The notes under the pieces are model-generated. The model saw only the letters and a program-made list of their open reading frames with translations. It made no database searches and was not told the DNA's origin. Positions 22,238-35,200 of a stretch of 64,000 nucleotides of DNA are shown in pieces (the first letter of the stretch is position 1; each line of letters starts with the position of its first letter). A program made the translations under genes and the position numbers. The stretch is from Akebia trifoliata (lineage: Eukaryota; Streptophyta; Magnoliopsida; Ranunculales; Lardizabalaceae): assembly GCA_017979445.1 (NCBI GenBank), contig CM030714.1, forward strand, positions 15,123,892 to 15,187,891, read 5' to 3'.

Positions 22238-23654
22238 TATATATATGTGACTATTTTGTGAGCTATTAAAGAATCTGTGAATACTTGAAGGGATAATGCG
22301 TCATATCATCCGGAGTAGTGTACTATTCTGGGATGTACGGTAGGGACCACCAAGCTCATACGTGATATGGGACACGTATGAGAGTAGTCACAATTGGAAT
22401 CTGGGTTTATTCCTCTCTATTTTTACTAGTGAACTTATAATATAAATATGATCGTATACGAATGGGTTATATATTTGGGAATCACATGCACGTCTGATAG
22501 GCATAGACGAAGATGATTAGTTAGTGATCACTAACAATCTATAGTAGTCGAATGTTCTAACACATCGAAAAGAGACCCATTATTTACAATCACGTCAAAC
22601 GGTTAACCTGAGTTTGATAAATGGTCCCGTAAGTGTAGTAAACAGCGACTAACCACAAAATCAGGAACTAATATTTTATTATAAAACATCATATCCTGAT
22701 TGGGAGCGATTCAGTGGTGAATCCCAACTCTCTAATTCCACTACTTCACCATTGTATATTATGTATCTCTTGTCTTATTTTGATATGTAAAATGAAATGT
22801 ATGTTTAATGTTTCCATTTGGGTCAATTAAATTTGTATAAAAGGAAAATGATATAGTGAGTATTGTTGATTGATGTAATGTGAGTTTTAAAATATTTAGT
22901 TGCTCATCCTTGGCTATATGTACCAGTTAATCGTAGTTTCTTCTGTAAAACTTTGCATATTTTAAAATGATTCAATATATTTATTCGTTCATATTAGGAG
23001 AGGTTATTGGCAGATTGTTTGCTTTCCTACTGGATAACCATTGTTACTCATTCTTTCCTTCTCCATTTTTTTTAGTTTCAAATTCAAAGTGTGACGAGAC
23101 AGACATAGAGCACAAGTGAGGATCATTTGGTGGGTTAGATAGACAACCAGAGTCCGTCACCTAGTGAGTATTGTGATTATACTCGATTTGTCCAAGAGTA
23201 TTATAGATTTGTGCTGAGCGTTAGGACTTTTGTTAGAGTGAATTTTTTTTGTATAATCTCATATATAAATTTTTCTTCCGCACTTTGATCTATCGTACGT
23301 TATTAGATGTATATATGCTTTTACTGTTATCCTGTTCTTATATGCATATACAGGATATTGTTGATTTCGTTTATTAAGCACAGGTTGAACGCCTTGGAAT
23401 GCTAACATAAACAGAGAAAACTATGCCAAAATTTTGAGGCGCCACCTAGTGCTTCGAGATCTGACATGAAGTTTTGTATTAGCGTTTCGCGGGGCGCCAC
23501 ACCAAAAGTAACAAATAAATATTCTATTTTCTATAATCTTTTGTTAATGATTTAATGATGTGGTTAGATTTTAAAAAATTCTATTTCTATCAAAAATTTA
23601 CTTTTTCAGTCCAGTTGGACCTAAAAATTGACTTTGTTTATATTTTTTTTTTAC

Positions 23655-23754
23655 NNNNNNNNNNNNNNNNNNNNNNNNNNNNNNNNNNNNNNNNNNNNNN
23701 NNNNNNNNNNNNNNNNNNNNNNNNNNNNNNNNNNNNNNNNNNNNNNNNNNNNNN
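23655..23754. other. Assembly gap of 100 N
   Basis: Exactly 100 undetermined bases, the usual size for a scaffold gap of unknown length. It is next to a tandem repeat that may be collapsed. Confidence 0.98.
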
Positions 23755-24185
23755 AGAATTTTCAAATTCCATGGAATAATGAGCTATAGCGATGGATATG
23801 ATTGGTGGATAAAAAATCACCAATATTGCCCTCCCGCAATTGTTTTTCAATCTTAGTTGCCCACCCACTCACAAAAATTTCCAAATTACATGGAATAATG
23901 AGCTATAGCTATGGATATGGTGGATAAAAAATTCACCAATATTGTCCCCCACAAACACAAATGATTTCCAATCTTAGTTGCCTGCCCACCCAGGCATGAT
24001 AATTTTTAAATTACATGGAATAATGAGCTATAGTGATGGACGTGACTGGTGGATAAAAAATTCACCAATATTGCACCCGCAATTGTTTTCCAATCTTAGT
24101 TGCCTGCCCACCCAGGCATGATAATTTTTAAATTACATGGAATAATGAGCTATAGTGATGGATATGACTGATGGATAAAAAATTT
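23755..24185. repeat. 119-125-bp tandem repeat beside the gap
   Basis: ATGGAATAATGAGCTATAG occurs at 23771, 23890, 24015 and 24137, giving spacings of 119, 125 and 122. Each unit also has GGTGGATAAAAAATTCACC and TCCAATCTTAGTTGCC. The array starts at the edge of the gap and its real copy number is unknown. Confidence 0.85.
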
Positions 24186-24545
24186 AACCTCTTCCAACTT
24201 CATCGTTTCTTTTTCGTACAAAAGTGTGCTCACCAAATTGTCGCAAGTATCTGAAAGTGAGGTAAGAAGCATAAGAGTCTTATCTTCTTCCTCACACTTA
24301 ATATCAACTTTGAGTAGTTGATCCAAGATCTAATTGAACACATTCATGTGTTCTAAGAGATTTGCACCGTTTGTCATTTTCAAGGAGTACAATTGTCTTT
24401 TCAGAAATAACTTGTTTATCAAGATATTACCCATGTAAAGATTTTCCAATTTTTTCCAAAGTTCTAGTGCTAATTTCTCCTCCACAACGTTAAACAAAAT
24501 ATTATTTGCCAGACAAAGCTGAATCGTACTAATCACTCTTATTTA
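24186..24545 (-). pseudogene. Ty1/copia gag fragment
   Basis: The minus strand encodes part of a copia Gag. It reads TIQLCLANNILFNVVEEKLA, then ALELWKKLENLYMGN, NKLFLKRQLYSLKM and LLEHMNVFN, which is the standard UBN2/gag order (IxLxLxxxVL...WxxLExxY...NxLxLKxxLxxLKM...HxxxF). Downstream a second part resembles SLSDTCDNLVSTLLYEKE. No protease or pol follows. The array at 23755-24185 starts immediately after it. Confidence 0.75.
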
Positions 24546-26101
24546 TTAGGTATCTGTTTCAATGCCTTATGGGTGAGGTGAGGAGGGGTGTTGAGTGTAT
24601 ATTTTCCTCCATTCTCTCGGGTGTGTCATACTCTAGTTAAGCCCATGACCAATCCTCTTATATTCATAGTTCTCCCCTTGTGCACACCCTATAAAAGCAG
24701 AGTACGGTGGTTGGATTTATTTGTGGAATGTGCTTGAAGATTAATATGCCATGTTCACTCAGTCCTCGAAAGAGAATCCCACCTGTTGAGTTGTCCTTCA
24801 CAATGAAACAAGTAGGTGTAAATGCAAAATATTATTTAGTTGAAAAGAGGATTGCGGAGTGGTAAGTAGTGTTGTTGAACCTAATCCGTTGCCTACAACA
24901 ACATTGTTATTGCTTTCTCATTCATTTAGATATGCACTCTCCTTCATTAGCACATGGCCAACTGCTAAAAGAACACCACGCTATCTCAAAATCAATCTTG
25001 ATCATGGGTTGTCGTTTGGTAAATAATGGACTTTTTTTTGCTCACTTTTACATGAAAAAGTGGGCCAAAGATTGGACCATGTTAAGTAAATGGGCTGATA
25101 AATCCAGAATTCAAATACTTAAATTTTCTTATTTTTGTGAACGCTGGATGTAAATTTGAAACCCCCAATTTTAGTAATCCAGATTCCAGACACACAAGCA
25201 GGACTCGCTGTCCAAAGACCGATCCATTCTGATCTGTTAACTTGTATTCACGAATTGGGTACTGATGTGAATTCAATTAACCTATTGAATCAGTTTTGGA
25301 TGAACCTACACAGAATACTTAGCAACCCGATTCAACTATGTCGAAAACCATAACATGGTTCAACTATGCCGAAATCCATATCTTCTACCGTTGCAAGTGT
25401 GTTCATATTTACTCATTACATCAACCCGGGTAACTTTTGAGTCTTTCTCTCAGCCATTTACAAAACTTCTTAACTTAAAAACAAAGCCAAACCATCTCAA
25501 TTGATTTTCTTATAGTTTATCGGTTATTGGGACTGTTACCCTATTTTCGTGAACATGTAGTTCTATAAAACATGGCATGGGATACATAGGGCCATAGTAC
25601 TTTCGAAGAACACCTCCACTTTACTTTTATTTTGATTAGCACATCTCCATTTTACTATCGAAGCCACAAATGATTCAAGCTGCATCATAAGTAATCACTT
25701 GGGCGACTCAACTTGGACAGATAAATCTCCACTGGACACCCTTTAAGCCCTGATTGGAAGCCTACTTTTCATCATCATTCTAATGAGAGATTCTCATTCT
25801 AACAATCAGACCAACATAGTTTCACTCCAAAGCAGAAAAAGGATAAGAAATGAATACAAAGAAATAAATACATTTTCATGAATTACCCCTAATATCAGTA
25901 ACTAGAGATACAATGGAACAGACTGGTAAACTCACAAGTACATGTATAGGCCCGGAGCTTTTGGTCAGTAGATTTGCCGAGAACCCATGAATTAAATAGA
26001 GATCGCACATTCACCGCAGAAGAAAAAGACGATTTGAACATGAAAGTAACTGCTGAAGGAATAAAAATCAATGGGCACGTCTTTAACCCCATAATTGGTC
26101 T
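24546..26101. other. No gene recognised; includes probable UROD 3' untranslated region
   Basis: I find no coding sequence. The part nearest 26101 should contain the 3' untranslated region and polyadenylation site of the minus-strand UROD gene. I could not choose a poly(A) site from the sequence. Confidence 0.5.
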
Positions 26102-26273
26102 TCAAACTACTACTTTGGAACTCTCCCTTGAGCGATCTTCAGAAAAAAGAGTATCGTACTTCAAGCTTCTTGCTACATCAAAGAAATGGGCAACAGCTTC
26201 TTCGGGTGTTCCTACAAGCACCCCATGCCCAAGATTAAGTATGTGACCCTTCTGTCCTGCACATCTCACAACC
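26102..26273 (-). CDS. UROD exon 5 (last)
   Basis: The exon follows the acceptor TTTTGGCAG and encodes [20 protein letters not shown], then [17 protein letters not shown], ending KVVV and a TGA. It carries the conserved His of LNLGHGV. The extreme C-terminus after VARSL is typically variable in this family. Confidence 0.92.
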
Positions 26274-29200
26274 CTGCCAAAAATAATTCTCTCAGTTTTA
26301 TCAAAAGGAATACTTTTGGAGTTTTACTCAACCAGTATAATCATCCAAGCCTTTGTAAATATTAATATCAACTCAATTGAGTTAAAACATTAGAAACACT
26401 GTTGAATTGGCTTGAGTCTTTAACTTTGAAGGCCTGCAAAGAAAAGGTATGTCCGTCCCCTATCCCCTATCCCCTTTCCTCTCTCAAAAAGTGACTTTTG
26501 AAGTGTTTTTGTTAGATGGGTAAGAGTAACGTCTGTTATTGACCATAGTAACCAAGTCAGGATTCGGGAATAAGTCGACAAGGAAAAAATTTGAAAAAAA
26601 AAAATCAGAAATATGCATATCTAGCTATGTTGAATGGTGCCGTTCTAGACATTTGTGAGCAACATCCTAGCGTGATTTGCATATCTAGCTATGTTGCACA
26701 CATACCGCTATGGTCGTCTGACTACAACGCAAGTACACTGCCAGATTTGCCAACCCTAAAATATAGGATTTTTGGACTAGGAATTATATTTTAAACAGTT
26801 TAGAACAAAATAATTATTTCTACATAATAAGAATAATAATTAGATAGGTCGGATCTAATAATTTTCAACCATGGATTGGATAGTATTGAAATGATGGAGC
26901 ATGTTTTGCGTCTCCCGTGAAAATAATAAGGGTTGGATTAATCTAGTCCAGCTCAAACTTCAAATACTCACAGAAACTAACCTTTGAATTTCATCTGTTA
27001 AGGCAGGAAGTGGTGAAAAAAGATAAGCTGGGTCTACATTTCCCTGAATACTGATTCCACTCCCTAACCGAAGCCTCCCATCTGCCATATCTACAGTCCA
27101 GTCAAGCCCAATAACATCGACTCCGGTTCCTTTCATGCGCTCAAGAAGGCCACCGTTACCATTGATGTAGAGGACTAGGGGTGTTTGAGGGCACTTTTTT
27201 CTTACTGCACCAACAATCTGCAGTTTAATCAACCCAAGTCAGAGCTAATATATCTTGCAAATTTAGTATGGTTAAAACTAAAAGCAGACAATTTTCACCA
27301 AAAGAAGGAAATCAATTTTTCGATAGTGAGTTAGCAATCATAAGAGAGAGTAGAGTGAAGATCCCGAAAGGCTTCGCACTTCTTGAGAACCTAAGGAATA
27401 TTTTCAACCCACCCTCTTTGCTTCAAGTACAAGCGTATTTAAAATTAAAAAAAAAAATAGAAATCAAAACCTTCCTACTTATGCATCTTATGCCAGAATA
27501 ATTCGAGAACAAAAATAGCATAAATTATCCTTAGTTTCATATTTTTTCAGCTTTTGAACTTTACTTGGCCATAAATGCCTATGATATTCGGATACTTTTA
27601 TTTGCTAATTTTATTCGGATACTCCAATATGCCTAGAGTACTCATGAACACGATACAGTTGCATGGATACTTCTATGTTAATAGTTTTCTCATCTTTATT
27701 GTAACATTAGTTAGTTCTCTCGTAACAAATTGCTTCTTTATCTTGTCGGTAAAAATGTGTAGCAAGCTTTACTAATCAAAGCCTTGCAATGTCAGAAGTT
27801 CCATTAGTGATGGCATGATTTAGATGCACAAAAACGATAATTAGAAAAAAAGAAGAAGCTGATATTGCATGACACTGGTTTCAAGAACTACATACGGGAT
27901 TCACGGAAATGAAAAGTCATATCCCTGTTTCCCGTACCAGTATCCTATCTGGGGATCTTACATAGACACAAATAGTCAAATCTTGAGCTGGACAGGCTCA
28001 TATGACCATAACATCTAGAAGAAAAATCAACATACTTCCATAACTTACAAAAAAGAAAATATCAAATTACCTCTTTAATATATGGTTTTGACCACTGCTC
28101 CCACATATCAGGTGGTAGCTGTCCACCCCATGAATCAAAAATCTGTATACATTGAGCCCCAGAATCTACTTGAAAAATGATATAGTCAGCTATCGCTTGT
28201 GTCAGATGAGAGAGAAGAGCCCTCAATACATGTGGGGCAGTATGACACATGCTCTTTATAGTTGTATATGTGCGAGTAGTGCCCCCTTCAACTATATAGG
28301 TAGCAATTGTCCATGGTGCTCCCACAAAACCCAGCACTGCTGCTTGATCCCCCACCTATATATAAAGGAAAAGTAAGATAATCACAAGCATAGTCACCAA
28401 ATTCTCCGATTTATTGAAAAAGTCACAATTAGATCGTGACGCTTTGCTTCATCATTTAATCACAACTTTTTCAATAAAGTGTGACTTATACGAACTTCAT
28501 GATTAAATCGTGAACTTTGCAATTAAATCGGGTTAAAACAAAAGACAAAATTGAAGCACTAGTAAGAGAAGATGACCTTGATGAAGAAGATGGTGATCAT
28601 TTTATTGATGAAGCATTAGATAATGATGATGTCATATAATATTTTTAAATTTTGAATAGTATATACCTTGAATGTGTTGTGGACTTGTGATTACTTGTTG
28701 TGGATGCAAGGATGATATCTGTATAGGGGGTTGGGGAAGAGGGGGGGGGGGGTGGTTTTTTATATGAGATATTTGGTGATATAATATATGAGAACACCAC
28801 CTAGTATGAACAATTACAGATTTAAGCCTAGCCTGATATTTTCTGATTTTTCCCAAATTGATTTTACAGAATTTGTTGAATTTTTCCCTTGTCGACTTAT
28901 TTCCAAATACCAACTTGGTAACTATGCGACAAGTAGGCAAACAAAAGGTCATCATTTACATGTTTGGCAAAAAACAAAACAATTATAATACCATATCTAA
29001 AATTTACTAATACAATCAGACTTTCCAAGGGAGGGTCAGATGAGTTGGTAGTGAAATTGAAAATTTTACCTCCCGGCGCAAAGTTTGTAGGGATTCCCGC
29101 ACGAAATAAAGTTTGTCCAAGTCAATGGGATGCAAGGATTTCAACCCCTCTTCAGAACAAATCGGAGACTGAATAACAGGACCCTTTATTTCTTCTATGT

Positions 29201-32200
29201 CAAACGGAACACCAAATGCAGGTAAAGGTGTAAGTATGTCGGAGAAAATAATAACCCCGTCAGGATTGAAAGCTTTCCAAGGCTGCAAAGAAATTTCCAC
29301 AATGAGATCAGTTGTCTCGGAGCGCTCTCTGAAGGATGGGTATTTCTCTGCAAGCTTTCTGTAAACAGCCATATACCTTCCTGCCTGACGCATCATCCAT
29401 GCTGGAGGCCGAGTGACTAGTTCACCTCTTGCAGCCTTAACCAAGAGTGGATCTAGAAGAATATCAAAAGTCAAATTAAAACAAACTCCATATATTTCAA
29501 ACAAGAAAAGCATTTCATTAGAAATTTAATTACACAATTGCCGGGTGATTTAAAAAACTTTCCAAGTTTAAGGGGCAACACTCTCTTATTGATGATTATC
29601 CCATACAATCACATAACAGTAATATTGATCTGAAACATGAAAAGATAATATTATCACATACAATGAGTATTAGAGCTTGGAATTGGACGTATGATTCGAT
29701 TTCAGGAAGAACTGTACTTCTATCAGTACACCATCTGCGTCCTAAAGCTTTATCTATCTTCATTTTTTTTGCTAGTGTTGCTTCCACTTCTTTAGCCCAA
29801 GTTCTACTTTGGTATGTGTGCTCTCGAATCTTTTATTTATCTCCTCCTATTACCAAGTCTCTTGCTTGGTCTTCATTTGATAGGTTATTCCAGAAATTAT
29901 TAATCGAAGGCCACACAAGAGACTTGGGACAAAGAGAAGATAAATAACTGATTCAATTGCACACATAATTCTGTAGAATTAGGGTCTAAAAATTGAAAAT
30001 ATCATTATAAAAGATGAAGACAGCAGGGCATTAGTATCAGATGGTATTATAGAGAAGCGTAGAAATGCAAGACAAGTTTTGAATTTTGTTGGCTAACTAA
30101 GTGGTTCACAAATATTTTGAAGACTGAAAAGATGACAAATGAATGGAGAAAAGTATTGTAGTACCTACATAAGAACAAAGAAGATCTAGAACTATACAAA
30201 CTATCGGGCAATCGATCTACTTAAGAAGAAATTGTGGGAAAGAGTGATAAAAGAAAGAACACAATAAAAAACAACGCTATCAGAGAACCAATTTGTTTGT
30301 ACGCCAAATAGATCAATTATCGAGGTAATCTTTCTATTTCGATAAATGATAGATACATTTATAGAAAATAAAAAGAATCTTTATGTGATTTTTATTGAAT
30401 TAGATAAAGCATATAAAACATTACCTAGATAGTTAATTTTGTGGTTATTAAAAAAGAAGCGAGTCCCAAATGGATTTATTGACAAAATTAAGGACATTGT
30501 ATGGGAGGGTTGTGATAGAAGATTGAAGAAAGTAATTGTCAAGTCTCTTTTTGAGAGTTTGGCAGATATTTATATTAATAAAAGAGTTAATGGATATAAA
30601 TGCCCTTACACATAAGAAACAAAAATAAATAAAAACTATTACTAAAACAACTAGGATTGAAATAACTAGATTATTTTCAATACTCCCCTTTAAGCTAGGG
30701 AAAATATATCAACTAAACCTACCTTGACAAGATGAGAATTAGTGACAGAAGGACCAATAGACTTCGTAAACATGTCAGAAGGTACAAAGACTGTCTGAAG
30801 ATCACCAGATTGAATTTTCTCTTTAAGAACATCAACCTCAATATGCTTAGATCTTTCGTGAGGAACTGAGTCAGAAGCAAGTATGATAGCATACTTGTTG
30901 TCACAAAAACAAGTAGAGGAATTAAAAATAGGAAATCATAACTCTGTCAGCAAAGATCAAAGCCAAATAAACTCACATGTGTCAAGGGCCATATCATGAT
31001 ACTTAGCTTCAACAAAAGAATGAGAAACCACATTTTGTTTCTTACTTTTCCACGAGTTGGGTTATTACCATATAAAGTACAGAAACCAGAGGTAGATCTC
31101 ATATCCGTAAGAGAACCAACATTTGTGAAACAAGACAAATGTGGTTGAGTAGTGGAAGAGTAGAAAAGCCCAAGATCAGGATTCAACTTTAAGTAATGAA
31201 GAATACGATAAACAACATCAAGATGAGAAGTATGCGAAGTATGCATAAACTAACTGACCACACTAATCACAAAAGACAAATCCGGTTTAGTGTTAGCCAG
31301 ATAAATCAGACAACCTACGAGTCTCTGATAAGAAGAAGGATCCGATAAAAGATCACTAGATTCGGTATGAAAACGATGATTCTGATCCATAGAAGAGGAA
31401 GTAGACGACAACTAAGCATCTTAGTGTCTTGAAGAAGATCTAATGTGTATTTGTACTGAAATAACAAAATACCATGGTGAGAGCGAGTCACTTTTATCCC
31501 CCAAGAAGTACTTAAGTGGACCCAAGTCCTTAACCTCAAAAATATGACCCAATAACATCTTTACCCTATCAATCCACTGTGTATCATCTCTGGTTAAGAT
31601 AATATCATCTACATACATTAGAACAATAGCACAACGACCATCCAAACTTCGATGAACAAAGCAAGTATGATTTAAGTGACATCTGGTAAACTCCATAAAC
31701 AAAATAACTATGAAATATCTATGACCATTAAAAACAGTAGCAAGGGAAGGTCCCTACACATCAGAATGAACTAAATCAAATATTGCATTAAACCGATGTA
31801 TACGAGGAATATAAAAAGTACGTGTGTTTAGAAAGTTCGCATACAAAGCATTGAAATTTGTTTCCACTACAAATAGTTTTTAAAGCAGGGAATAAAAAAC
31901 ATAAGTGCTAAAAATTGGCATGTCCTAACCGAGCATGACATAAATCTAGAATCTTAGATGAAAATGTGTGGCTCCCAGAAGACGGAAGCCGGAACAACAG
32001 TAGGCTGAGATCCAAACAAGTACAACGCATCCCTCTCATACGCTTTGCCAAAAATCTTCCTTGAAATCAGGTCCTGAAAAATACAATGAGTGAGAAAAAA
32101 AGTAACTGAGCAATTTAGAGATTTAGTAATACTACTCACAGACAAAAGATTAAGAGATAAGTAAGGACATGAAACACAAAATCTAGGGAAATCCTGAAGG

Positions 32201-35200
32201 ATAAAGGGATGATGCCTTGTTGTGGATAAATGTAAGAGACCCATCAACAAGGCGAACCTCCCTATGAGTAGTAAGAAAAGTAAAAATAAAATGATTAGAC
32301 TCACCGGTCATGTGATTAGAGGCATCAGAATCAATAACCCATGCTAGAGGAGTAGAGTCAGACTGAATGATGTGAAAAACAGATGATGTACCCAGAGGCG
32401 TAGTAACTAAGACCACAGTTGAAGATGAGTGAGTATGAGGATGAATCTAATCGTGGACAATAGTGACAATCTAAGTCTGTACCTGTTGCAAATCACTAGT
32501 GCCAAGTGAAAAAGGAGGATCAGTGAAAGGAATGGATGACGACTCCACTATAGCAACACGGGGAATAGACTGTCCCAAAGACGGAGTCGCTGGAGATCAC
32601 AACAGATGAGGATAGAGATGAAAACAACATATTTTCTCATGGTCAGTCTTCCCACAAAGACTGCAAATAAGGCCATTCCTTTTATCACGACCACGACCAC
32701 GGCCACAGCCACAATTCGCAGATCCCGAGGTATGAGAGTTGGAGAAACTCAAGTCGGCTGCTAGAGTCATTTGATCTGAGCTGGAGTAAAAAGAATACCA
32801 AGGACCTGAGTCCGAGAAGAAATAATATGAAAACGCTCATCACTGTCAATGGTGTCAAAGTCGCAAATATCTCAAATAAAGAAGGTAAAAGAGATGTGGA
32901 GAATCTTTGTCCGAAGTGCCTCAAACTCAGGACGTAAACCCATGAGAAACTGGTAGATTTGACGTCGAGCAATCATCTTAACCACATACCCGGCTGTCTC
33001 TACAGACAACTCAACCATAAACTTATAATGAGAAAATTCCTCCCAACGTGATTGAAGAAATCCAAAGTAATTAGTTACACTCTGAGTCCCTTGGGTAGCC
33101 TGGGTAATGTCTCGATAAAGCTTATAAATGCATTGAGTGCTGAACACAAAGATGAGATAACCTCATGGTACATGAACATGGTATAAATGTGATGCTACAT
33201 GGAGTTAAATAGCCACCCAAGGATAATGCAGTTGTCGATCTCCCATGGTTCAAATTTGGGATTAGTAAGGGGTGATTTAGTAATGGTGATTGAGAGCCAT
33301 CTAGATTTCCCTCTACTGCCCAAATAAATTTGCATAGATTGAGACCATGACTGAAAGTTTCTACCATCGAGAAGAGCAGTGGTAATATATTGAGCTGAAA
33401 AATTAGCCCCAAGAATAGTGTTGGAAGCCGTGGTAGCTTCGAAGTCATTACTTTGGCTTGAAGGCAAGTCTACGTGGACTTTGAAACCCGAGAGGGAATA
33501 AGCCATAAATCAACAAATAGTTATAGTTCACAAAAAATAGACCTAAAGAAAAATCTCGCAGTAGCAAAATCGCAGAACACCACTCTGTTGTTGTTGTCAT
33601 AGGGTTTTCAAACACACCACAAACACTCCAAAAACACTAATGCTTCTATCGCAGATCTTCAAAAAACACCCCAAGTTTTGTCGCAGGTTTTCAAAGATGT
33701 TGCAGTTGCTGCCGCGGCTCTTCTCAATTCCTACATAGTTACCAAGTTGGGGTTCAGGAATAAGTTGGCAAGGGAAAAATCTGGTAAAATCGGAAAACAT
33801 CAAAAAAAAAAGTCGAGAAAAAATTGTGCTTGGTTAGGGCTATGTAATTAGTCCTACTAGTGAGTGTTCCTATATTATATCATTAAGTTCCATATTAAAC
33901 TAGAATGATAAATCACCAATTCCCATATTGATATCATTATGCATCCACAAACAAGTAACCACAGATCCACAAATCCACAACATATTCAAGGTTTATATTT
34001 TTCAAAATATAAAAAAAGATGACAATTATGAGTCCGAATTAAGATTCCTTAACAGATCAAAAACATCAAATCAATGTCATTCTCATTTGCATCCTCATTA
34101 TTTTTGCATTGTTCGTGATTTAATCGTGAATTTCGTAAAAGTCACGTATTATTAAAAAAGACATGATTAAACCAGGGAAGGAAAAAGTCATGATTTAATC
34201 ACGACTTTTTCAATTAGTCAGAGACTTTGACAAATATGCCTATAGTGGGTGTCACAAGCCTCCACAAACCTTATTGCTGCTGTTGCAGGTCTCCAAAGGC
34301 ACCCAGGTGGTGTCGTAAGCCTCCATAGGCTCTGTTGCTATCCATAGACCTTCCTGCTACTGTCGCAAGTCTCCAAAGGCACCCTAGGTGTTGTTGCAAG
34401 CCTCCACAGGCTATGTTGTTGTTGTCGCAGGTCTCCAAAGGTACCCACAGGCTTTGTTGCTACCCACAGACCTTGCTGGTGCTATTGCAAGCCTCCACAA
34501 GCTATGTTGGTGCTATCGTAGGTCTCCAAAGGCACCCTAGGTGCTGTTGCAAGCTTCTATAATCCTTGCAGGTGCTGTCGCAACTCTTCAAAGGCATCCA
34601 ACAGTACAACTTAAGGATAATCTTGGGGAGAAACACTAACGTAGGGAAAAAACGAATCGAAAAAGCCTATCAAAGGCAGAAACCCTATCGTAGGGTAAGA
34701 TGCACAACGCAGAAAACTATTGTAACATGTGATCAAATCCCTATCGCCACATGCGATAAAGGGAATAAGAAACAAAAGGAAAAAAGGCCCCCGAAGGGGA
34801 GAAGGTCTAACAAAACGGCTCTACATTAGTAGGTCTCAAGGTCTAAGGATTAAAGGGGAGAAGAAGGGGTGAAAGACAAAGGGGGAACCAAGGAGGGGGG
34901 ATGAAAATCCCTGAGCTCTAAAATACATTGAAGAATTGAAGAAAGTAATTGTCAAATCTCTTTTTGAGAGCTTGACAGATATTTATATTAATAAAAGAGT
35001 TAATGGACACAAATGCCCGTACACATAAGAAATAGAAAAATAAAAGCTATTACTAAAACAACTAGGATGAAATAACTAGATTATTTCCAATAGTGACTAG
35101 TGTCAAACAAATGGTGAATGAGATAAATGTGTTCTGAGTTATGACTTACATTAAAGATCGACTTTGAGCCGGTAGTTATTTGCTCCAATTATGGTGAATT

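Larger units (their letters stand above)
19770..23501 (-). repeat. Right arm of the giant inverted repeat (LTR-like unit)
   Basis: Read on the minus strand from 23501 it starts TGTGGCGCCCCGCGAAACGC and follows the left arm almost to the centre at about 19.55 kb. It is longer than the left arm because three MITE copies with TA runs (20132-20932 and 21885-22237) are inserted in it. The left arm lacks them, so those insertions came after the two units were in place. Confidence 0.65.
30517..35092 (-). mobile_element. Short-LTR Ty1/copia element nested in the LINE
   Basis: Direct repeats of about 165 bp lie at 30517-30682 and 34930-35092; read on the minus strand they begin TATTGRAAATAATCTAGTTA. 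GTGAT (30512-30516) and GTGAC (35093-35097) flank the insertion as a 5-bp target duplication with one change. On removing it, the LINE reading resumes with [10 protein letters not shown] polypurine tract TAAAGGGGAG precedes the 3' LTR. The element starts TA, not the canonical TG. The internal part has a decayed gag-pol with a large in-frame deletion, and a 1.4-kb leader with a minisatellite. Confidence 0.8.

Noticed and set aside
16801..23501. A single DNA transposon with terminal inverted repeats spanning the whole structure
   Set aside because: There is no target duplication and no transposase, and the TG ends and arm length fit LTR-like units better; kept only as an alternative.
23555..23868. 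Two frames crossing the N gap
   Set aside because: They exist only because the gap is read through.
29596..29787. 63-codon minus-strand frame as UROD exon 1
   Set aside because: It has no transit peptide character, and no donor there gives the phase needed for exon 2 with a plausible N-terminus.
34335..34829. Plus-strand frames with Leu/Pro-rich repeats
   Set aside because: They are created by the minisatellite in the copia leader and lie antisense to the element.
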